64,000 bases of DNA from NCBI GenBank assembly GCA_041905795.1, contig JAYRKL010000004.1:177658-241657 (forward strand), read 5' to 3'. The notes beneath the pieces are model-generated. The model was given only the letters and a program-made list of their open reading frames with translations. It had not been told where the DNA came from and did not search any database. Positions 1 through 11,762 of this stretch are shown here, piece after piece (positions within the stretch are counted from its first letter, which is position 1; the number at the start of each line of letters is the position of its first letter). The position numbers and the translations under genes are program-made. This DNA is from SHVO01 sp041905795. Its GTDB lineage: Bacteria > Pseudomonadota > Alphaproteobacteria > Rhodospirillales > Rhodospirillaceae.

Positions 1-70
1 GCGCGCGGACGATCTCCAGGCACCTGGCGGCAAGATCGAGGCGGGCGTCGCCCACGGCAGGCGTTGTCAT
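1..70 (-). CDS. Partial unknown CDS, N-terminus only
   Basis: An ATG on the minus strand at position 70 opens a frame that runs off the window edge; it begins MTTPAVGDARLDLAARC. It starts 6 bases downstream of the hupB stop, on the same strand, so it could be the next gene of the run. No clear ribosome binding site is visible and only 23 codons are present. I do not recognise it. Confidence 0.35.
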   Translation of the reverse strand, partial: MTTPAVGDARLDLAARCLEIVRA

Positions 71-76
71 GAGCCG

Positions 77-352
77 CTACCGGTTCACGGCCTCTTTGAG
101 CGCCTTGCCGGCGGAGAACCGGGGGCGTTTGGCGGCCGGGATGGCGATCTTTTCACCCGTGCGCGGATTGCGGCCTTCGCTGGCGTTGCGCTTGGCCACG
201 GAGAAAGTGCCGAAGCCCACCAGGCGCACGTCCTTGCCTTTGCGCAGCGAACTGGTGATGCAGGTGAGCATGCCGTCGATCGCCCGGCTCGCGTCCGCCT
301 TGGTCAGGCCCGCGGTATCCGCAAGCGCCGAGACCAGATCGTTCTTGTTCAT
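77..352 (-). CDS. hupB: HU-family DNA-binding protein
   Basis: 91 residues, the usual size of an HU subunit. It begins MNKNDLVSALADTAGLTK, the dimerisation helices, and contains GFGTFSVAKRNASEGRNPRTG followed by the basic beta-arm that wraps the minor groove; the C-terminus KALKEAVNR is typical. HU is a nucleoid protein that bends DNA and compacts the chromosome. It lies downstream of lon on the same strand, the order common in alphaproteobacteria, separated by 256 bases that hold a terminator-like hairpin, so it probably has its own promoter. The family call is secure; HU versus IHF is decided by the arm sequence and by position next to lon. Confidence 0.95.
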   Translation of the reverse strand: MNKNDLVSALADTAGLTKADASRAIDGMLTCITSSLRKGKDVRLVGFGTFSVAKRNASEGRNPRTGEKIAIPAAKRPRFSAGKALKEAVNR

Positions 353-561
353 CGTCTACCCCTGTCGAACGCATGAAGAGAGGACGGCGCGCCCTTTTGC
401 CCCCCGGCCGGCGCCGTCATTCCTCTTCCCGTCAATCTGTTGGACGGCGTCAGCTAAGCACCGCGCTTTTGGCCCGTCAATGCAGGAAAGCGCCGGTTTT
501 AGGGGTTTTCCTGGCTGGCAAGGTTCGAACAGGCCCGTTTTTGCGGGTTTCCGCAAAGCAA

Positions 562-588
562 GACGGCGGGCCCGTCCTGCCCGCCGTC
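562..588 (-). terminator. Terminator-like hairpin after lon
   Basis: A perfect 10-bp stem (562-571 with 579-588) with a 7-base loop lies 20 bases beyond the lon stop. On the minus strand it is followed by a short T-containing stretch (TTGCTTT) and not a clean T tract, so it may be a weak intrinsic terminator. The rest of the hupB-lon gap shows nothing else I can name. Confidence 0.5.
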
Positions 589-608
589 CGTTTTACGCTG
601 CCGCCGCC

Positions 609-3074
<2,466 letters not shown>

Positions 3075-3312
3075 CGAACACCTACTTTCAGGCCGGCGAG
3101 AACCGCCTGCCTAGGACGAAAAGAGCAAACCCGCGCGCCGCCAGTAGACAAGAAACACGCAAGGCGGCGCAACGGTTGCGGCCACAAGGATTAGCGGCGG
3201 GAGCCGCCAGGCACGCAAGAAGAAGATAGGACGCCCGCCTGCAAGATCAAGGGCGACAGGAACTTAACCGGGACGGACTGTAACGGGAGCGCGGCCGGCC
3301 TGGTGGTCAGGG

Positions 3313-4590
<1,278 letters not shown>

Positions 4591-4856
4591 CGGCCGGACC
4601 CAAGGAAAAGCGTCGTCAGTCCTTGGCCGGCTCTAAATACTATATGTCGTATGTTAACCGAGGCTTTCCAGTCCGCACAACTCCATCGGCCCCGGGGCCC
4701 GAGGCCTGGTTGCAGGACGATGGCGACTCGCCACGGCTCCTAAAGCCAAACCTCGGCCAATTTCAGCGGTTTGTGGGATGGGCGGCGGTGTTGCAAACCG
4801 GCATCGCGCCGCCCGCATCTCACATTCGCTTTATCTTCCCGGGCACAGTCCCGGGC

Positions 4857-5552
4857 TTAGAGATCGGCCTTGATCACGGTCGCCGACGGTCCCGGGCCGT
4901 TTCCGCCGCCGTCGGTCGAAAGCTTGGGCCGCTCCTTGATCACATGGTCGACCAGGCCGAAGGTCTTGGCTTCCTCCGCGCTCATGAAGTTGTCGCGGTC
5001 CATCGCCTTCTCCACCGCCTTCAGGGTCTGGCCGGTGTGGTCGACGTAGATCTGGTTCAGGCGCTCGCGTAAGGACAGGATTTCCCTGGCCTGGATCTCG
5101 ATGTCCACGGCCTTGCCCTGGAATCCGCCCGAGGGCTGGTGGATCATGATGCGCGAGTTGGGCAGCGCGTAGCGCTTGCCCTTGGCGCCGGCCGTCAGCA
5201 GCAGCGAGCCCATCGACATGGCCTGGCCGATGCACAGGGTCGAGACCTCGCAGCGGATGTAGCGCATGGTGTCGTAGATCGCGAGACCCGAGGTCACCAC
5301 GCCGCCCGGCGAGTTGATGTAGAAGGCGATGTCCTTATTGGGGTTGTCCGATTCCAGGTACAGGAGCTGGGCGCAGATCAACGAGGCGACGCCGTCGTGC
5401 ACGTCGCCGGTCAGGAAGATCACCCGCTGCTTGAGCAGCAGGGAGTAAATGTCGTAGGCCCGCTCGCCGCGATTGGTCTGTTCGACCACCATGGGAACGA
5501 GGTTGTTGGCGTAGAACTCATACGGATCGCCGAAAGCGCTGCGGAAGGTCAT
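4857..5552 (-). CDS. clpP: ClpP, proteolytic subunit of ClpXP/ClpAP
   Basis: 231 residues including a short N-terminal extension. The serine of the catalytic triad is in GQAMSMGSLLL and the histidine in SRIMIHQPSGG; the Asp follows in the helix region near VDHTGQTLKAVE. The N-terminus LVPMVVEQTNRGERAYDIYS is the typical ClpP start. The protein forms a double-heptamer chamber that hydrolyses substrates delivered by ClpX. It is downstream of tig on the same strand; the tig-clpP gap (5553-5769) holds repeated hairpins described separately. The C-terminus after the core carries about 20 residues rich in Gly, Pro and Asn. Confidence 0.98.
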   Translation of the reverse strand: MTFRSAFGDPYEFYANNLVPMVVEQTNRGERAYDIYSLLLKQRVIFLTGDVHDGVASLICAQLLYLESDNPNKDIAFYINSPGGVVTSGLAIYDTMRYIRCEVSTLCIGQAMSMGSLLLTAGAKGKRYALPNSRIMIHQPSGGFQGKAVDIEIQAREILSLRERLNQIYVDHTGQTLKAVEKAMDRDNFMSAEEAKTFGLVDHVIKERPKLSTDGGGNGPGPSATVIKADL

Positions 5553-5651
5553 GGTTCACCTTGATTAAAGCGGGCGGTTTAACGGGGCGCCGCCAACTGG
5601 CGCCTCCACGCCGTACCTAAAATAAGCAAATTGGGCGTCGCCGCAAGATCA

Positions 5652-5681
5652 CGCGGTTCAGACACGCGCGGTTCAGACAGG
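5652..5681. repeat. Tandem 15-bp direct repeat
   Basis: Two adjacent 15-bp units, 5652-5666 and 5667-5681, share the first 13 bases (CGCGGTTCAGACA) and differ only at the last two positions. They lie in the gap between tig and clpP, immediately before the repeated hairpins. No function is evident. Confidence 0.7.
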
Positions 5682-5697
5682 CGGGCGCCAAACAATT

Positions 5698-5763
5698 CGG
5701 GCGCCACTCGAAAGTGGCGCGACTCTTTAAATAGAGCGGGCGCCACTCGAAAGTGGCGCCCGG
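5698..5763. repeat. Two identical-stem hairpins in tandem after tig
   Basis: Two hairpins share the stem GCGCCACT/AGTGGCGC and the loop CGAA: one at 5701-5720 (8 bp) and one at 5738-5761, where the stem extends to 10 bp. The 17 bases between them can form a small hairpin with a CTCT/AGAG stem. The second hairpin starts 6 bases beyond the tig stop codon, so the pair could end the tig transcript or shield its 3' end, although no T tract follows. Confidence 0.75.
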
Positions 5764-5769
5764 GGGTGA

Positions 5770-7149
5770 TCATTCTTCGTCCTTCTTCTTGGACTTGGCC
5801 TTTTTCTTCGGCTTTTCCTTTTCGGCGGCCTCGTCCTCCGGGTCCTTCATCACATCTTCGATGGAGGCCGGCTGGTCGGTGATCTTGGCCTGCGACAGGA
5901 TGAAGTCCACGACCTTGTCCTCGAACAGCGGCGCGCGCAGGGTTTCCATGGCCTGGGGATTGCGCTGGTAGTATTCCACCACCGCGTTCTCCTGGCCGGG
6001 GTAGCGCATGGCTTCCTGGATCACGGCCTTGTTCATCTCGTCCTGGCTGACCGAGAGGGCGTTCTTCTGGCCGACGTCGGAGAGCAGGAGGCCCAGGCGC
6101 ACGCGGCGCTCGGCGATCTTGCGGTATTCCGCCTTCAGTTCGTCGTCGGTCTTGTCCTTGTCCTCGGGATCGAGCTGGCCGTCGGCCTTGACGCGCTCCA
6201 TCTGGCGCCAGATGGCGTCGAATTCCACATCCACCAGCCCCTGCGGCACGTCGAACGAATAGGCGTCGGCCAGCTTATCCAGCAACTGGCGCTTCAGGCG
6301 CATGCGGGCGGCGCCGTCGTAGTTCTCCTGGAGGAACTTGCGCATGCGGTCGCGCATGCCCTGGGCGCTCTCGTCGCCCATCGACTTGGCGAGATCGTCG
6401 GTCAGCTCCGGCACGGTGACCTTGTGCAGTTCCTTGGCGGTCACTTCGAACTCGGCGGTCTGTCCGGCCACGGTGCCGGCGTAGTCCTCCGGAAACTCGA
6501 CCTTGAATTTCCTGGTTTCGCCCGGCTTCAGGCCGTCCAGGCCCTTTTCGAAGTCGGCGAGATACTGACCGTCGCCGAGGACGACCATGGCGTCCTTCAC
6601 GGTGCCGCCGTCGAATTCCTTGCCGTCGATGCGGCCGGTGAAGTCCACCAGCAGGCCCTCGCCCTTCTTGGCGGCGCGGGTTTCGTCCAGCTTCTCGGTG
6701 GTGCGGCGGTTCTTGAGGAAGCCGTGAACAGCTTCATCGTGTTCCTTGTCGTTGACGGTCGCCACCAGACGGATCAGTTCCAGGTCGGTGAACGGCTTGG
6801 ACGCGATCTCCGGCAGCACCTCGAACTCGACCGAGAACTGCAGGTCCTGGCCTTCGTCGGCCTTGACCACTTCGATCCGCGGCTGCATGGCCGGCTTCAC
6901 CGCCCGCTCGGTGAGCGCGGACTGGGTGGATTCCTCGATGGCGCGTTCCAGCACCTCGCCGCGCACGGCCTGGCCGAAGCGCTTCTGCAGAAGGCTCATC
7001 GGCACCTTGCCCGGACGGAAGCCCGGCAGGCGTACCTGCTGGCCGACTTCCGAAAGGCGGTTGTTCACTTTTTCCTCGATGGACGAGGCGGGAATCACGA
7101 CGTCGAATTTACGCTTCAGTCCGTCGGCACCCTTGTCGGTCACTTGCAT
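5770..7149 (-). CDS. tig: Trigger factor, ribosome-associated chaperone
   Basis: 459 residues. The N-terminal ribosome-binding domain carries the signature GFRPGKVPMSLLQKRFG, the middle PPIase domain begins at about residue 165 (GEGLLVDFTGRIDGKEFDGG), and the C-terminal arms are helical. The last 25 residues are a Lys/Glu/Asp tail (EKPKKKAKSKKKDEE), which is common in alphaproteobacterial versions. Trigger factor binds at the exit tunnel and protects nascent chains. It heads the run tig-clpP-clpX-lon, the usual gene order, and lies downstream of tRNA-Leu on the same strand. Confidence 0.98.
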   Translation of the reverse strand: MQVTDKGADGLKRKFDVVIPASSIEEKVNNRLSEVGQQVRLPGFRPGKVPMSLLQKRFGQAVRGEVLERAIEESTQSALTERAVKPAMQPRIEVVKADEGQDLQFSVEFEVLPEIASKPFTDLELIRLVATVNDKEHDEAVHGFLKNRRTTEKLDETRAAKKGEGLLVDFTGRIDGKEFDGGTVKDAMVVLGDGQYLADFEKGLDGLKPGETRKFKVEFPEDYAGTVAGQTAEFEVTAKELHKVTVPELTDDLAKSMGDESAQGMRDRMRKFLQENYDGAARMRLKRQLLDKLADAYSFDVPQGLVDVEFDAIWRQMERVKADGQLDPEDKDKTDDELKAEYRKIAERRVRLGLLLSDVGQKNALSVSQDEMNKAVIQEAMRYPGQENAVVEYYQRNPQAMETLRAPLFEDKVVDFILSQAKITDQPASIEDVMKDPEDEAAEKEKPKKKAKSKKKDEE

Positions 7150-7220
7150 GGAAACGCGCGTCCTTTGATCTAGCGTTCGTTAGTCTTTTTCGGTCAGCTC
7201 TTCGGGTCGGCTTCAGCGCG

Positions 7221-7309
7221 TGGTGCGGGTGAAGGGATTTGAACCCCTACGTCCTGTTACGGACACGAGGACCTAAACCTCGCGTGTCTACCAGTTCCAC
7301 CACACCCGC
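7221..7309 (-). tRNA. tRNA-Leu(UAG), CCA encoded
   Basis: An 89-nt class II tRNA on the minus strand. The acceptor stem is GCGGGTG/CACCCGC, the anticodon stem CGAGG/CCTCG encloses the loop TTTAGGT with anticodon TAG, a long variable arm (TGTCC...GGACG) follows, and the T loop reads GGTTCAAATCC. The gene encodes its own 3' CCA (complement at 7221-7223). It decodes CUA and, by wobble, other CUN leucine codons. It is 72 bases upstream of tig. Confidence 0.97.
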
Positions 7310-7503
7310 TTGGAAGCCGGCCACCCATGGCCAAGCAGGCCCCTTGCGAAAAGGATGCGGTAGATAGCCGTGAACGGCGCACGGGATCAAGCCCGAAGGG
7401 GGCGGATTTGGCTATTCATGAAAGGGTTTAATACCTGGGGCCGGGGTCGGCGTCAGGGTGCGGACGCTGCGAACCGCCACCGCGCCACAGCCGAGGCAGC
7501 CAA

Positions 7504-8973
7504 TTACAGGCTTTTCAGCAGCTTAGGCAGCGCTTCCGGCAGGTCCTCGGCGATCAGGCCCCGGCCGCAGGCGGCCGCGGCCGCGCCGTGAAGCCAGACA
7601 CCGGCGCAAGCGGCTTCAAACCCGGGCAGGCCCTGGGCCAGAAGCCCTCCCACCAGCCCCGCCAGCACATCCCCGGTCCCGCCGGTCGCCAGCCAGGGCG
7701 GCGCATTGTCCGACAGGGCGGCCCGGCCGTCGGGCGCGGCGATGACCGTATCGGCGCCTTTGAGCACCATCACCGCCCCACTGGTTTTGGCCGCGGCGCG
7801 GGCCGCCGCGAGCTTGCCGGCCCCGTCCTGCCCGAACAGGCGGTGGAACTCGCCGAGATGGGGGGTCATCACCACCGGCGCCGCGCGCTTGCGGATGGCG
7901 GCGCCGAGGGAGTCCGGTTTACCCGCGAAGACCGAGAGGGCGTCGGCATCCAGCACCGCCGCCCGGGACGCGGCCAGTACCTTGCGGACCTGGACCGCGG
8001 CGGCACCGGTACGTCCGAGTCCCGGTCCGATCACGACGGCGGTGTGCCGCGGATCGGCCAGCAACCGCGCGAGCGCCACGGGTGTCTTGACGCGGGCGAC
8101 CAAGCCGCCGGCCTCGGCGATAGCGTAGACATCGGCCGCCCCCGGCGGCACGGCGAAGGTCACAAGTCCGGCGCCCACCCGCCGCGCCGCGCGCCCCGCC
8201 AGCCGCGCCGCGCCGGTCATGATGCCGCCGCCCACCACCACCACCGAACCGCGGGTGTACTTGTGGTCCCGCCACGACGGCCGGGGCAGCGCCCACAGGC
8301 CGGGCGCGTTGCGGGCGAGACGCGGGCCGATCTCAGCGAGCACAGACCCCGGAATGCCGATCTCGGCGATCTGCACATCGCCGCAGGACGCCCGGCCCGG
8401 ATAAAGAAAATGCGCGGGCTTGGGGCGGAAGAACGAGACCGTGGCCGCGCATTGCGGCGCGCATCCCAGGATCTCCCCGGTGTCGCCGGCGACGCCGCTC
8501 GGCACATCGATGGCGACGCAGGACAATCCCTCGGCATTGATGCGCGTGATGGCGGCTTTTGCGGCGCCGGCAACCGGCCGGTTGAGGCCGGCGCCAAACA
8601 GCGCGTCGATCACCAGGTCCGCGCCGTCGAGGGCGGCGGCGGCTCCGGGCTCCACCGGCCCCTTCCAGGCGCGAGCGTTCACGGCGGCATCACCGGTCAG
8701 CGCGGCGGCGTCGCCGAACAGCGCCACGCGCACCGGCCAGCCCTTCTCCGCCAGCAGGCGCGCCACAACAAAACCGTCACCGCCGTTATTGCCGGGCCCC
8801 GCCAGCACCACCACCGGGCGGCGGCTCCAGCGATCCTTCACATAGGCCGCCACCGCCGTGCCGGCCGCCTCCATCAGCGCCAGCGTCGGCACGCCGGCCT
8901 TGGCTGCGGCCCGGTCGGCGGCAGCCATCTCTTTCACGGTCAGGACCGCGAGCGCGGGGGGAAGGCTATACAT
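7504..8973 (-). CDS. nnr: Bifunctional NAD(P)H-hydrate epimerase / ADP-dependent dehydratase
   Basis: 489 residues from the ATG at 8973. The N-terminal YjeF_N epimerase domain shows LAGPGNNGGDGFVVARLLA and the C-terminal ribokinase-like dehydratase domain shows PVVMTPHLGEFHRLF, VMVLKGADTVIA and PPWLATGGTGDVLAGLVGG. The enzyme repairs damaged NADH and NADPH hydrates: one domain equilibrates R and S epimers, the other dehydrates the S form with ADP. The open frame continues upstream to 10425, but that part is the complement of dadA; the start is set by the first Met before the family N-terminus (MYSLPPALAVLTVKEMAAAD). It is divergent from dadA, sharing 66 bases of upstream DNA. Confidence 0.95.
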   Translation of the reverse strand: MYSLPPALAVLTVKEMAAADRAAAKAGVPTLALMEAAGTAVAAYVKDRWSRRPVVVLAGPGNNGGDGFVVARLLAEKGWPVRVALFGDAAALTGDAAVNARAWKGPVEPGAAAALDGADLVIDALFGAGLNRPVAGAAKAAITRINAEGLSCVAIDVPSGVAGDTGEILGCAPQCAATVSFFRPKPAHFLYPGRASCGDVQIAEIGIPGSVLAEIGPRLARNAPGLWALPRPSWRDHKYTRGSVVVVGGGIMTGAARLAGRAARRVGAGLVTFAVPPGAADVYAIAEAGGLVARVKTPVALARLLADPRHTAVVIGPGLGRTGAAAVQVRKVLAASRAAVLDADALSVFAGKPDSLGAAIRKRAAPVVMTPHLGEFHRLFGQDGAGKLAAARAAAKTSGAVMVLKGADTVIAAPDGRAALSDNAPPWLATGGTGDVLAGLVGGLLAQGLPGFEAACAGVWLHGAAAAACGRGLIAEDLPEALPKLLKSL

Positions 8974-9039
8974 TTTGCTATATGTGAACCTGCAAAAGGA
9001 CGCTGGCAAACCATATACTGTCTGAATATACGGAGCTTC

Positions 9040-10299
9040 ATGAAGATCGCGGTCCTCGGTGCGGGCGTCGTCGGAACCACCACGGCCTATTTCCTGGCCG
9101 AGGATGGGCATGACGTGACCGTCATCGACCGCGGCGCCGGCCCCGGGCTTGAGACCAGCTTCGCCAACGGCGCCCAGATCTCCGCCTGTCACGCCAAGCC
9201 CTGGGCGGGCCCGCATACGCCGCTGCAGGCGGCCAAATGGATGTTCCAGCCCGACGCGCCGCTCCTGGTCCGCCCGTGGCGCTGGGACCCCGCCCTGTGG
9301 AGTTGGGGCCTCACTTTCCTCGCCAACTGCACGGATGCGCGCGTGCGGGTGAACATGGACCGCACCTTGCGGGTTGCCTTGTACAGCCGCGCGGTGCTGA
9401 AGGCGCTGCGCCAGCGCACCAACATCCAGTACGACCAGCAGCTGGCCGGCATCCTGCATATCTACCGCACGCCGGAGTCCTTCGCCGAAGGCCGCGCGAC
9501 CGCGGCGGAACTGGCGGGCCTGGGCCTGGCGCAGGACGTGCTGACGCCAGAGGACTGCGTACGGCTGGAACCCGCCCTCGCCCACGCCGCGCGCACCGAT
9601 CTTGTCGGCGGCCTGATGAGCCCCGAGGACGAAAGCGGCGACGCCCACCGCTTCACCCAGGAAATCGCCAAGCTCGCTGCCGCGCGCGGCGTGCGCTTCC
9701 GCTACGGCGTCACCGTGCGCAAGCTCGAGGCCGCGCGGCGCACGGTCACGCGCATCATCACCGATCAGGGCGACGAGACTCCCGACGCCGTGGTGCTGGC
9801 GCTCGGCAGCTACAGCCCCATCATCGCCCGGTCCTTGGGCCTGAAACTCCCGGTCTATCCCGCCAAGGGTTATTCCATCTCGGTGGACATCACCAAGCCC
9901 GAGGCGGCGCCGACCATCAGCATCACCGACGAAAGCCGCTTCATGGTGTTCTCGCGCCTGGGAAACCGCCTGCGCGTCGCCGGCACCGCGGAACTGGCAG
10001 GCTGGAACCTGGACTTGAACCCGGTGCGCGTCGCGCCCCTCACCCGCAACGCCGTCAGCCTGTTCCCGGACGCCGCCGCCTACAACGACCTCAGCGCCTG
10101 GACCGGCCTGCGTCCGACCACGCCGGACTCGGTGCCCCTTCTCGGCGGCACGGTCTACGACAACCTGCTGCTCAACACCGGCCACGGCACATTGGGCTGG
10201 ACCATGGCCTGCGGCTCGGGCCGCGTGATCGCCGACCTGATCGCCGGGCGCACGCCGGAGATCGATATGGAAGGGTTGGGATTGGAGCGCTTCGGCTAA
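9040..10299 (+). CDS. dadA: D-amino acid dehydrogenase (DadA family FAD oxidoreductase)
   Basis: 419 residues from the ATG at 9040, preceded by GGAG (9032-9035). The N-terminus MKIAVLGAGVVGTTTAYFLA is the dinucleotide-binding fold for FAD, followed by FANGAQISACHAKPWAGP, typical of DadA, and a C-terminal FAD-contacting segment TGHGTLGWTMACGSGRVIADL. The family oxidises D-amino acids, mainly D-alanine, to keto acids and passes electrons to the respiratory chain. A TATACT box at 9014-9019 could be a -10 element, but I see no good -35. Its stop overlaps the convergent zinc-ribbon gene by 4 bases. Substrate is inferred from the family only. Confidence 0.92.
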   Translation: MKIAVLGAGVVGTTTAYFLAEDGHDVTVIDRGAGPGLETSFANGAQISACHAKPWAGPHTPLQAAKWMFQPDAPLLVRPWRWDPALWSWGLTFLANCTDARVRVNMDRTLRVALYSRAVLKALRQRTNIQYDQQLAGILHIYRTPESFAEGRATAAELAGLGLAQDVLTPEDCVRLEPALAHAARTDLVGGLMSPEDESGDAHRFTQEIAKLAAARGVRFRYGVTVRKLEAARRTVTRIITDQGDETPDAVVLALGSYSPIIARSLGLKLPVYPAKGYSISVDITKPEAAPTISITDESRFMVFSRLGNRLRVAGTAELAGWNLDLNPVRVAPLTRNAVSLFPDAAAYNDLSAWTGLRPTTPDSVPLLGGTVYDNLLLNTGHGTLGWTMACGSGRVIADLIAGRTPEIDMEGLGLERFG

Positions 10300-10481
10300 A
10301 GGCTGAACGAAGACGCCGTGCCGTAACCGCAATCGCAGTCGTCCGACGGCTTGGAGAGCCGCGCCACCAGCGGCGAGCCCTTGACCCGCGGATCGCTCGG
10401 CTCCCAGCGGAACTCGGCGCCGCATTTGGAGCAGGTCTGGCCCGGCGGAAGCTTGGGCGCTGGCTGGGTGATGTCTCGCAT
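10296..10481 (-). CDS. Small zinc-ribbon-like protein of unknown function
   Basis: 61 residues. It contains CSKCGAEF near residue 17 and DCDCGYG near residue 48, a CxxC/CxC arrangement that could bind one zinc. No other domain is present and I do not recognise the family. It is convergent with dadA (4-nt overlap) and divergent from the gene at 10587, with the double palindrome 10497-10546 between the two starts, 15 bases upstream of this ATG. The Cys spacing and tidy placement argue for a real gene, but it is short. Confidence 0.55.
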   Translation of the reverse strand: MRDITQPAPKLPPGQTCSKCGAEFRWEPSDPRVKGSPLVARLSKPSDDCDCGYGTASSFSL

Positions 10482-10496
10482 TCCGCGATCTTGCGC

Positions 10497-10546
10497 TTAA
10501 ATTGTACCTGGTACAATTCCCCGAAAATGTACCAGGTACAATTTAA
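10497..10546. promoter_or_regulatory. Double palindrome, putative operator
   Basis: A perfect 19-bp inverted repeat: arm 10497-10515 (TTAAATTGTACCTGGTACA) is the exact reverse complement of 10528-10546, with 12 bases between. Each arm contains its own palindrome, GTACC-N-GGTAC; the first is extended to ATTGTACC-T-GGTACAAT (10501-10517). It is AT-richer than its surroundings and lies between two divergent small genes. Two adjacent dyads of this size are what a dimeric helix-turn-helix repressor binds; alternatively it is a very stable hairpin or cruciform. No matching regulator gene is adjacent. Confidence 0.65.
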
Positions 10547-10585
10547 CGAGGCCCGACTTAACGAGGCCCCCTTTAACGAGGTGAG
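10541..10585 (+). repeat. Three tandem 15-bp repeats carrying Shine-Dalgarno-like cores
   Basis: Units at 10541-10555, 10556-10570 and 10571-10585 share the core TTAACGAGG. The last unit merges into GAGGTGA, a strong ribosome binding site for the GTG start at 10587. If translation began at the ATG at 10527 instead, the repeats would encode QFNEA-RLNEA-PFNEV. The first unit overlaps the right arm of the double palindrome. Confidence 0.7.
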
Positions 10586-10586
10586 C

Positions 10587-10991
10587 GTGGCTGGTTTCTT
10601 CGACTTCTTCGGTTTCGGCAGCCGGCGGCGCACCGCCATCCAGGTGCTCGACAGGGCGCTGGACGACAACGAGGTCAACCGCGCCTATATCGACGACGGC
10701 ATGCGCTTCGCGCTCTACAAGTGGGCGGAGGACCTGGCCGGGCCGGGCGGCACGCCGGACCAGATCCTCAAGGACGCCGCCGCGCTGATCTCATTTTGCG
10801 TGCTGGGCAAGGCCGAGACCGCGGCGCTGTGGGGGGATGCGGTGGCGGCGGCGCGCGATGGACGTTTCGCGGCGGTTCTCGCGGGCGGCGAGGACGAGAC
10901 CTTCGACGCCAAAATCATCAAGCTGGTGCTGGCCAAGGGCAACGCCGCGGAGGACATCCGGGCGCGTGTGAGTCTCGAAGACCAGACCTAG
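10587..10991 (+). CDS. Hypothetical protein, 134 residues
   Basis: Begins with GTG at 10587, chosen because GAGGTGA lies five bases upstream; an in-frame ATG at 10527 would add 20 residues encoded by the tandem repeats. The product starts VAGFFDFFGFGSRRRTAIQV, has a hydrophobic Phe/Gly-rich N-terminus, then a mainly helical acidic body (DDNEVNRAYIDDGMRFALYKW, FDAKIIKLVLAKGNAAEDI). There is no signal peptide and no motif I recognise. It is convergent with the next gene, sharing a CTAG at 10988-10991 in which both stop codons overlap. Confidence 0.7.
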   Translation: MAGFFDFFGFGSRRRTAIQVLDRALDDNEVNRAYIDDGMRFALYKWAEDLAGPGGTPDQILKDAAALISFCVLGKAETAALWGDAVAAARDGRFAAVLAGGEDETFDAKIIKLVLAKGNAAEDIRARVSLEDQT

Positions 10992-11635
10992 GTGCGTTCC
11001 ACCAGCTTGGCGGCGCGCCCGAAAGCCAGGGCCCTGCACTCCACACCCATGTCGCCGCTCTTCTCCTGCTTCGGCATGCCCATGACCACGGACGGCGTCT
11101 CCGCATAGAGCCGGTGGACGATCTGCGGCAGCCATACCTCCTGGCTTGGCTTGGTCTCGCCCACCGTCTCGAAGGCCTCCCGGCTGGCGAAGAACTGCGC
11201 ATCGCCGCCGCCGTGCTGGGGCTTGCCGACAATCACCGCCAGGGGATAGCCGGGATGTTCCAGGTATTCCTGGGCGTCGCGGATGACGATGCCGCCGTCC
11301 TCGGCCTTGCGGGCGATGTGCACCACCCGCGGCATGGCCCCGCGCGCCGCTTCCTCGCTGAATTTCTCGCGCGTGGCCGCCGCCGCGATCCAGCGCACGT
11401 TCTCGCGGAAATAGCCCTTGGCGTCGGGCTTGTTGAAATACCGCCAGACGAAATCGTAAGCCACGGTGCGGCGCTGTTCGGGATTGCTGATGTCGAGATC
11501 GGCGTATTTCACCGCCGGCAGCAGGAAGTGGTCCGCGGCGTAAACGAAGTCCTCGGGCGAGAGGTAGGTGAACCCAAAGCCGGCGCCGGATTTGACCTCC
11601 AGCAGGATCAGGTCGGGATGCGTGCGTGCTACCAC
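10988..11635 (-). CDS. Hypothetical protein, about 215 residues
   Basis: The frame extends to a TTG at 11695, but the GTG at 11635 is preferred because GGGAG lies about eight bases upstream of it. The product begins VVARTHPDLILLEVKSGAGF and contains YLSPEDFVYAADHFLLPAVKYADLD, a block AYDFVWRYFNKPDAKGYFRENV and near the C-terminus MGMPKQEKSGDMGVECRALAFG. It looks soluble and cytoplasmic. I do not recognise the family. It shares its stop region with the convergent gene before it and is divergent from the gene at 11763. Confidence 0.7.
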   Translation of the reverse strand: MVARTHPDLILLEVKSGAGFGFTYLSPEDFVYAADHFLLPAVKYADLDISNPEQRRTVAYDFVWRYFNKPDAKGYFRENVRWIAAAATREKFSEEAARGAMPRVVHIARKAEDGGIVIRDAQEYLEHPGYPLAVIVGKPQHGGGDAQFFASREAFETVGETKPSQEVWLPQIVHRLYAETPSVVMGMPKQEKSGDMGVECRALAFGRAAKLVERT

Positions 11636-11762
11636 CTCTGGTCTCCCTGCTTGTGGCGGGGTTCGCGTATCTCGGGAAAAACTTAACGCTTTCAATGGTT
11701 TGCGTCAAATTTTGCAAATCGGATGCAACGCGTTGATCTAAAAGAAGAAATCCGGCGCGGCC

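Noticed and set aside
3075..3312. Possible heat-shock promoter upstream of lon
   Set aside because: No convincing sigma-32 -35/-10 pair could be read; only generic GC-rich sequence is seen.
4591..4856. AT-rich patch near 4634-4664 as clpX-clpP regulatory site
   Set aside because: TTAACA on the minus strand looks like a -35, but no -10 lies at the right spacing; left as plain intergenic sequence.
7588..9039. Upstream extension of the dadA frame, giving a protein of about 900 residues
   Set aside because: The extension lies opposite the hydrate dehydratase gene and resembles no protein; the FAD-binding motif at MKIAVLGAGVVG marks the true start at 9040.
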